Source of the DNA: Gaiellasilicea sp035645095
GTDB taxonomy: Bacteria > Actinomycetota > Thermoleophilia > Gaiellales > Gaiellaceae
Assembly: GCA_035645095.1 (NCBI GenBank)
Contig: DASQNG010000136.1
Coordinates: 1 to 6,360, forward strand
Length of the DNA stretch: 6,360 nucleotides
Direction of reading: 5' to 3'
The position numbers and the translations under genes are program-made. This document shows, one piece after another, positions 5,241-6,360 of the stretch. Every line of letters begins with the position of its first letter. Within the stretch, counting starts at the first letter, position 1. A model generated the notes under the pieces. It had not been told where the DNA came from and made no database searches. It worked only from the letters and a program-made list of their open reading frames with translations.

Positions 5241-6155
5241 GTGTCCTCCCGGCTCCGCCGGGTCGTGGCGATCGCGGCCCCCCTCGCGTACGCCTCCGCG
5301 CTTGCCGTCGTGCTCTGGGAGCACGGCATCCCGGCCGCGCGCGAGCGGCTGCTGCTCTGGATCGTGCTCGGCCTGCTCGCGTTCTCCGTCACCCGAGTGC
5401 GGGGCTGGGCCCGCGGCGTGCTCGTCGAGTGGCTGCCGTTCGCGCTCGTCCTCTGGGCTTACGATCTCCTGCGGGGGCGCGCGGACGGGCTCCTGTTCGA
5501 CGCCTACGTACGGCCGCAGCTCGAAGCCGATCGCCTCTTGTTCGGCGACGTGCCGTCGGTGTGGCTCCAGGAGCGGCTGTGGCACGGGCCGGGCGACGTG
5601 CGCTGGTACGACTATGCCGCCTGGGGCGTGTACGTGAGCTACTTCGTCGCCCCGTACGTCCTCGCCGGCGCCCTGTGGTTCTTCGACCGCGCTCGCTTCC
5701 GCCGGTACGTCGGCACGTTCGCGCTGCTCGCCTTCATGGGCTTCGCCACCTTCGCGCTCTTTCCGGCGGCCCCGCCCTGGCTGGCGAGCGAGAGTGGTGC
5801 GCTCGAGCCGACGACGCGGGCGATGTGGGTCGTGGCGGGCGAGGTTCCCGTGCTCGATTTCGCCGCGCTCTTCGAGCGCGGGGGCGACTACGCGAACCCC
5901 GTGGCGGCGGTGCCGTCGCTGCACGGCGCCTACACACTGCTCTTCACGATCTTCGTCTGGCGCTACGACCGCCGGGCGCGGCCGCTGCTCGCCCTCTACC
6001 CGTTCGCGATGACGTTCGCGCTCGCCTACGGCGCGGAGCACTATGTCATCGACGTGCTCGCCGGCTTCGCCTACACGTTGCTCGCGCTCCTCCTCGTGCA
6101 CACAGCCGCAGAGCGCATCACCGCCGCGCGAGCTGCACGGACCCGCCCGTCCTGA
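5241..6155 (+). CDS. PAP2 / inositolphosphotransferase-like membrane protein
   Basis: A polytopic membrane protein of about 304 aa with roughly six to eight hydrophobic helices (about 8-26, 38-50, 62-78, 126-148, 157-174, 230-242, 246-263, 268-290). The catalytic signature is VPSLHGAY (224-231), giving H228, and EHYVIDVLAG (266-275), giving H267 and D271. This matches PAP2 motifs C2 and C3 in the Aur1/inositolphosphotransferase-like branch, where H267 would carry the phospho-intermediate. The classic KxxxxxxRP motif of soluble and LPP-type enzymes is not seen, as expected for that branch. Likely chemistry is hydrolysis or transfer of a lipid phosphate head group at the membrane; the substrate is unknown. 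The start is uncertain: GTG 5241 gives MSSRLRRVVAIAAP just before helix 1, while TTG 5211 would add ten residues and overlap the preceding stop. Neither has a good Shine-Dalgarno sequence. The longer frame upstream (from 4953) is serine/arginine-rich and non-coding in character. Confidence 0.87.
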   Translation: MSSRLRRVVAIAAPLAYASALAVVLWEHGIPAARERLLLWIVLGLLAFSVTRVRGWARGVLVEWLPFALVLWAYDLLRGRADGLLFDAYVRPQLEADRLLFGDVPSVWLQERLWHGPGDVRWYDYAAWGVYVSYFVAPYVLAGALWFFDRARFRRYVGTFALLAFMGFATFALFPAAPPWLASESGALEPTTRAMWVVAGEVPVLDFAALFERGGDYANPVAAVPSLHGAYTLLFTIFVWRYDRRARPLLALYPFAMTFALAYGAEHYVIDVLAGFAYTLLALLLVHTAAERITAARAARTRPS

Positions 6156-6170
6156 GCGGGGCCGCGGGCT

Positions 6171-6179
6171 TGGTACGGT
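6171..6179 (+). promoter_or_regulatory. Extended -10 element of the tRNA-Pro gene
   Basis: TGGTACGGT fits the extended -10 pattern TGn-TAnnnT and ends ten bases before the mature tRNA 5' end, a natural spacing for a short precursor. No good -35 is seen, which extended -10 promoters can tolerate. It lies in the 34-base gap after the PAP2 stop, so the tRNA probably has its own promoter. Confidence 0.4.
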
Positions 6180-6189
6180 GTGCCGGTCG

Positions 6190-6264
6190 CGGGGCGTGGC
6201 GCAGCCTGGTTAGCGCGCTAGTCTGGGGGACTAGAGGTCCCGAGTTCGAATCTCGGCGCCCCGA
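6190..6264 (+). tRNA. tRNA-Pro, anticodon GGG
   Basis: The cloverleaf can be drawn completely. The acceptor stem is CGGGGCG (6190-6196) with CGCCCCG (6257-6263) and discriminator A at 6264. The D stem is GCGC/GCGC (6199-6202, 6213-6216). The anticodon stem is CTAGT/ACTAG (6218-6222, 6230-6234) around loop CTGGGGG. The T stem is CCGAG/CTCGG (6240-6244, 6252-6256) around TTCGAAT. Anticodon positions 34-36 are GGG (6225-6227), reading CCC and CCU; G37 is the expected methylated base of proline tRNAs. A first acceptor base C, as in C1-G72, is typical of bacterial tRNA-Pro. The 3' CCA is not encoded, so it must be added enzymatically. The substrate of the proS product is thus encoded in the same window. 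Confidence 0.96.
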
Positions 6265-6360
6265 TCGGGAAACCGCTGCAAATCGTTAGCTCGGCGTTCT
6301 TATGTTAGGCAACGTGGCCCGAAAGGTGGCCAGATTTGGTCAGTCGCCCACTTGGCGGAG
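6265..6360. other. Lower-GC flank after the tRNA, possible integrated-element edge
   Basis: The 96 bases after the tRNA contain A/T runs (GCAAATCGTTAGC, TTCTTATGTTAGG, CAGATTTGG) unlike the rest of the window. GTGGCC occurs at 6314 and 6326. Two minus-strand frames run in from the window edge and stop at TTA trinucleotides (TAA on the minus strand) at 6305-6307 and 6300-6302; the first would end in LTKSGHLSGHVA. Such a tail about 40 bases from a tRNA 3' end fits the usual position of a tyrosine integrase, but the frame is far too short to identify. Confidence 0.3.

Noticed and set aside
5106..6101. 331-codon minus-strand frame opposite the PAP2 gene
   Set aside because: Its product is a mass of charged residues with no fold pattern, whereas the opposite strand encodes clear membrane helices and both PAP2 motifs.
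6146..6160. CCCG/CGGG hairpin at the PAP2 stop as a terminator
   Set aside because: The stem is only four base pairs and no T tract follows.
1..6264. Functional link between proS and tRNA-Pro because both are in the window
   Set aside because: They are 4.5 kb apart with opposite-strand genes between and a separate promoter-like element before the tRNA; nothing shows co-regulation.
4..6360. CRISPR array, insertion sequence or rRNA
   Set aside because: No regularly spaced repeats, transposase motifs or rRNA-like segments were seen on either strand.

Overview
The window is very GC-rich chromosomal DNA, with G or C at nearly every third codon position of the real genes, and genes lie on both strands. 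The bacterial-type prolyl-tRNA synthetase, the frequent GTG starts, the weak or missing Shine-Dalgarno sequences and the small actinobacterial-style membrane proteins suggest a deep-branching actinomycete, perhaps Thermoleophilia/Gaiellales. That placement is an inference from style, not a database result.

Layout. Positions 4-2351 (+) look like one transcription unit: proS (class II prolyl-tRNA synthetase with inserted editing domain), a 99-aa XRE-type helix-turn-helix protein whose ATG overlaps the proS stop, and a 108-aa PD-(D/E)XK-nuclease-like protein of unknown function. The last gene starts inside a perfect 8-bp inverted repeat and shares the reading frame of the regulator, with a single TGA between them. 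It meets a minus-strand M20 metallopeptidase/dipeptidase gene (2348-3682) tail to tail, and both stop codons lie in one CTAG. Upstream of the peptidase on the same strand is a 51-aa two-helix membrane protein (3725-3880). A divergent intergenic region (3881-4051) with an ordered set of hairpins separates it from a plus-strand, membrane-anchored GerMN-domain protein (4052-4597).

Positions 4598-5062 hold no gene I can support, only short palindromes. Then come a 52-aa single-helix membrane protein (5063-5221) and a PAP2-type membrane phosphatase/transferase (about 5241-6155). The window ends with tRNA-Pro(GGG) (6190-6264), followed by about 96 bases of visibly less GC-rich DNA that may be the edge of an integrated element.

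How the genes relate: most of the window is ordinary core metabolism (proline charging, peptide turnover, membrane lipid/phosphate chemistry). The least explained part is the proS-coupled regulator plus nuclease-like pair with its palindrome, which could be a small autoregulated two-gene module. The presence of both a prolyl-tRNA synthetase and a tRNA-Pro gene is probably coincidence, since they lie 4.5 kb apart with an opposite-strand block between.
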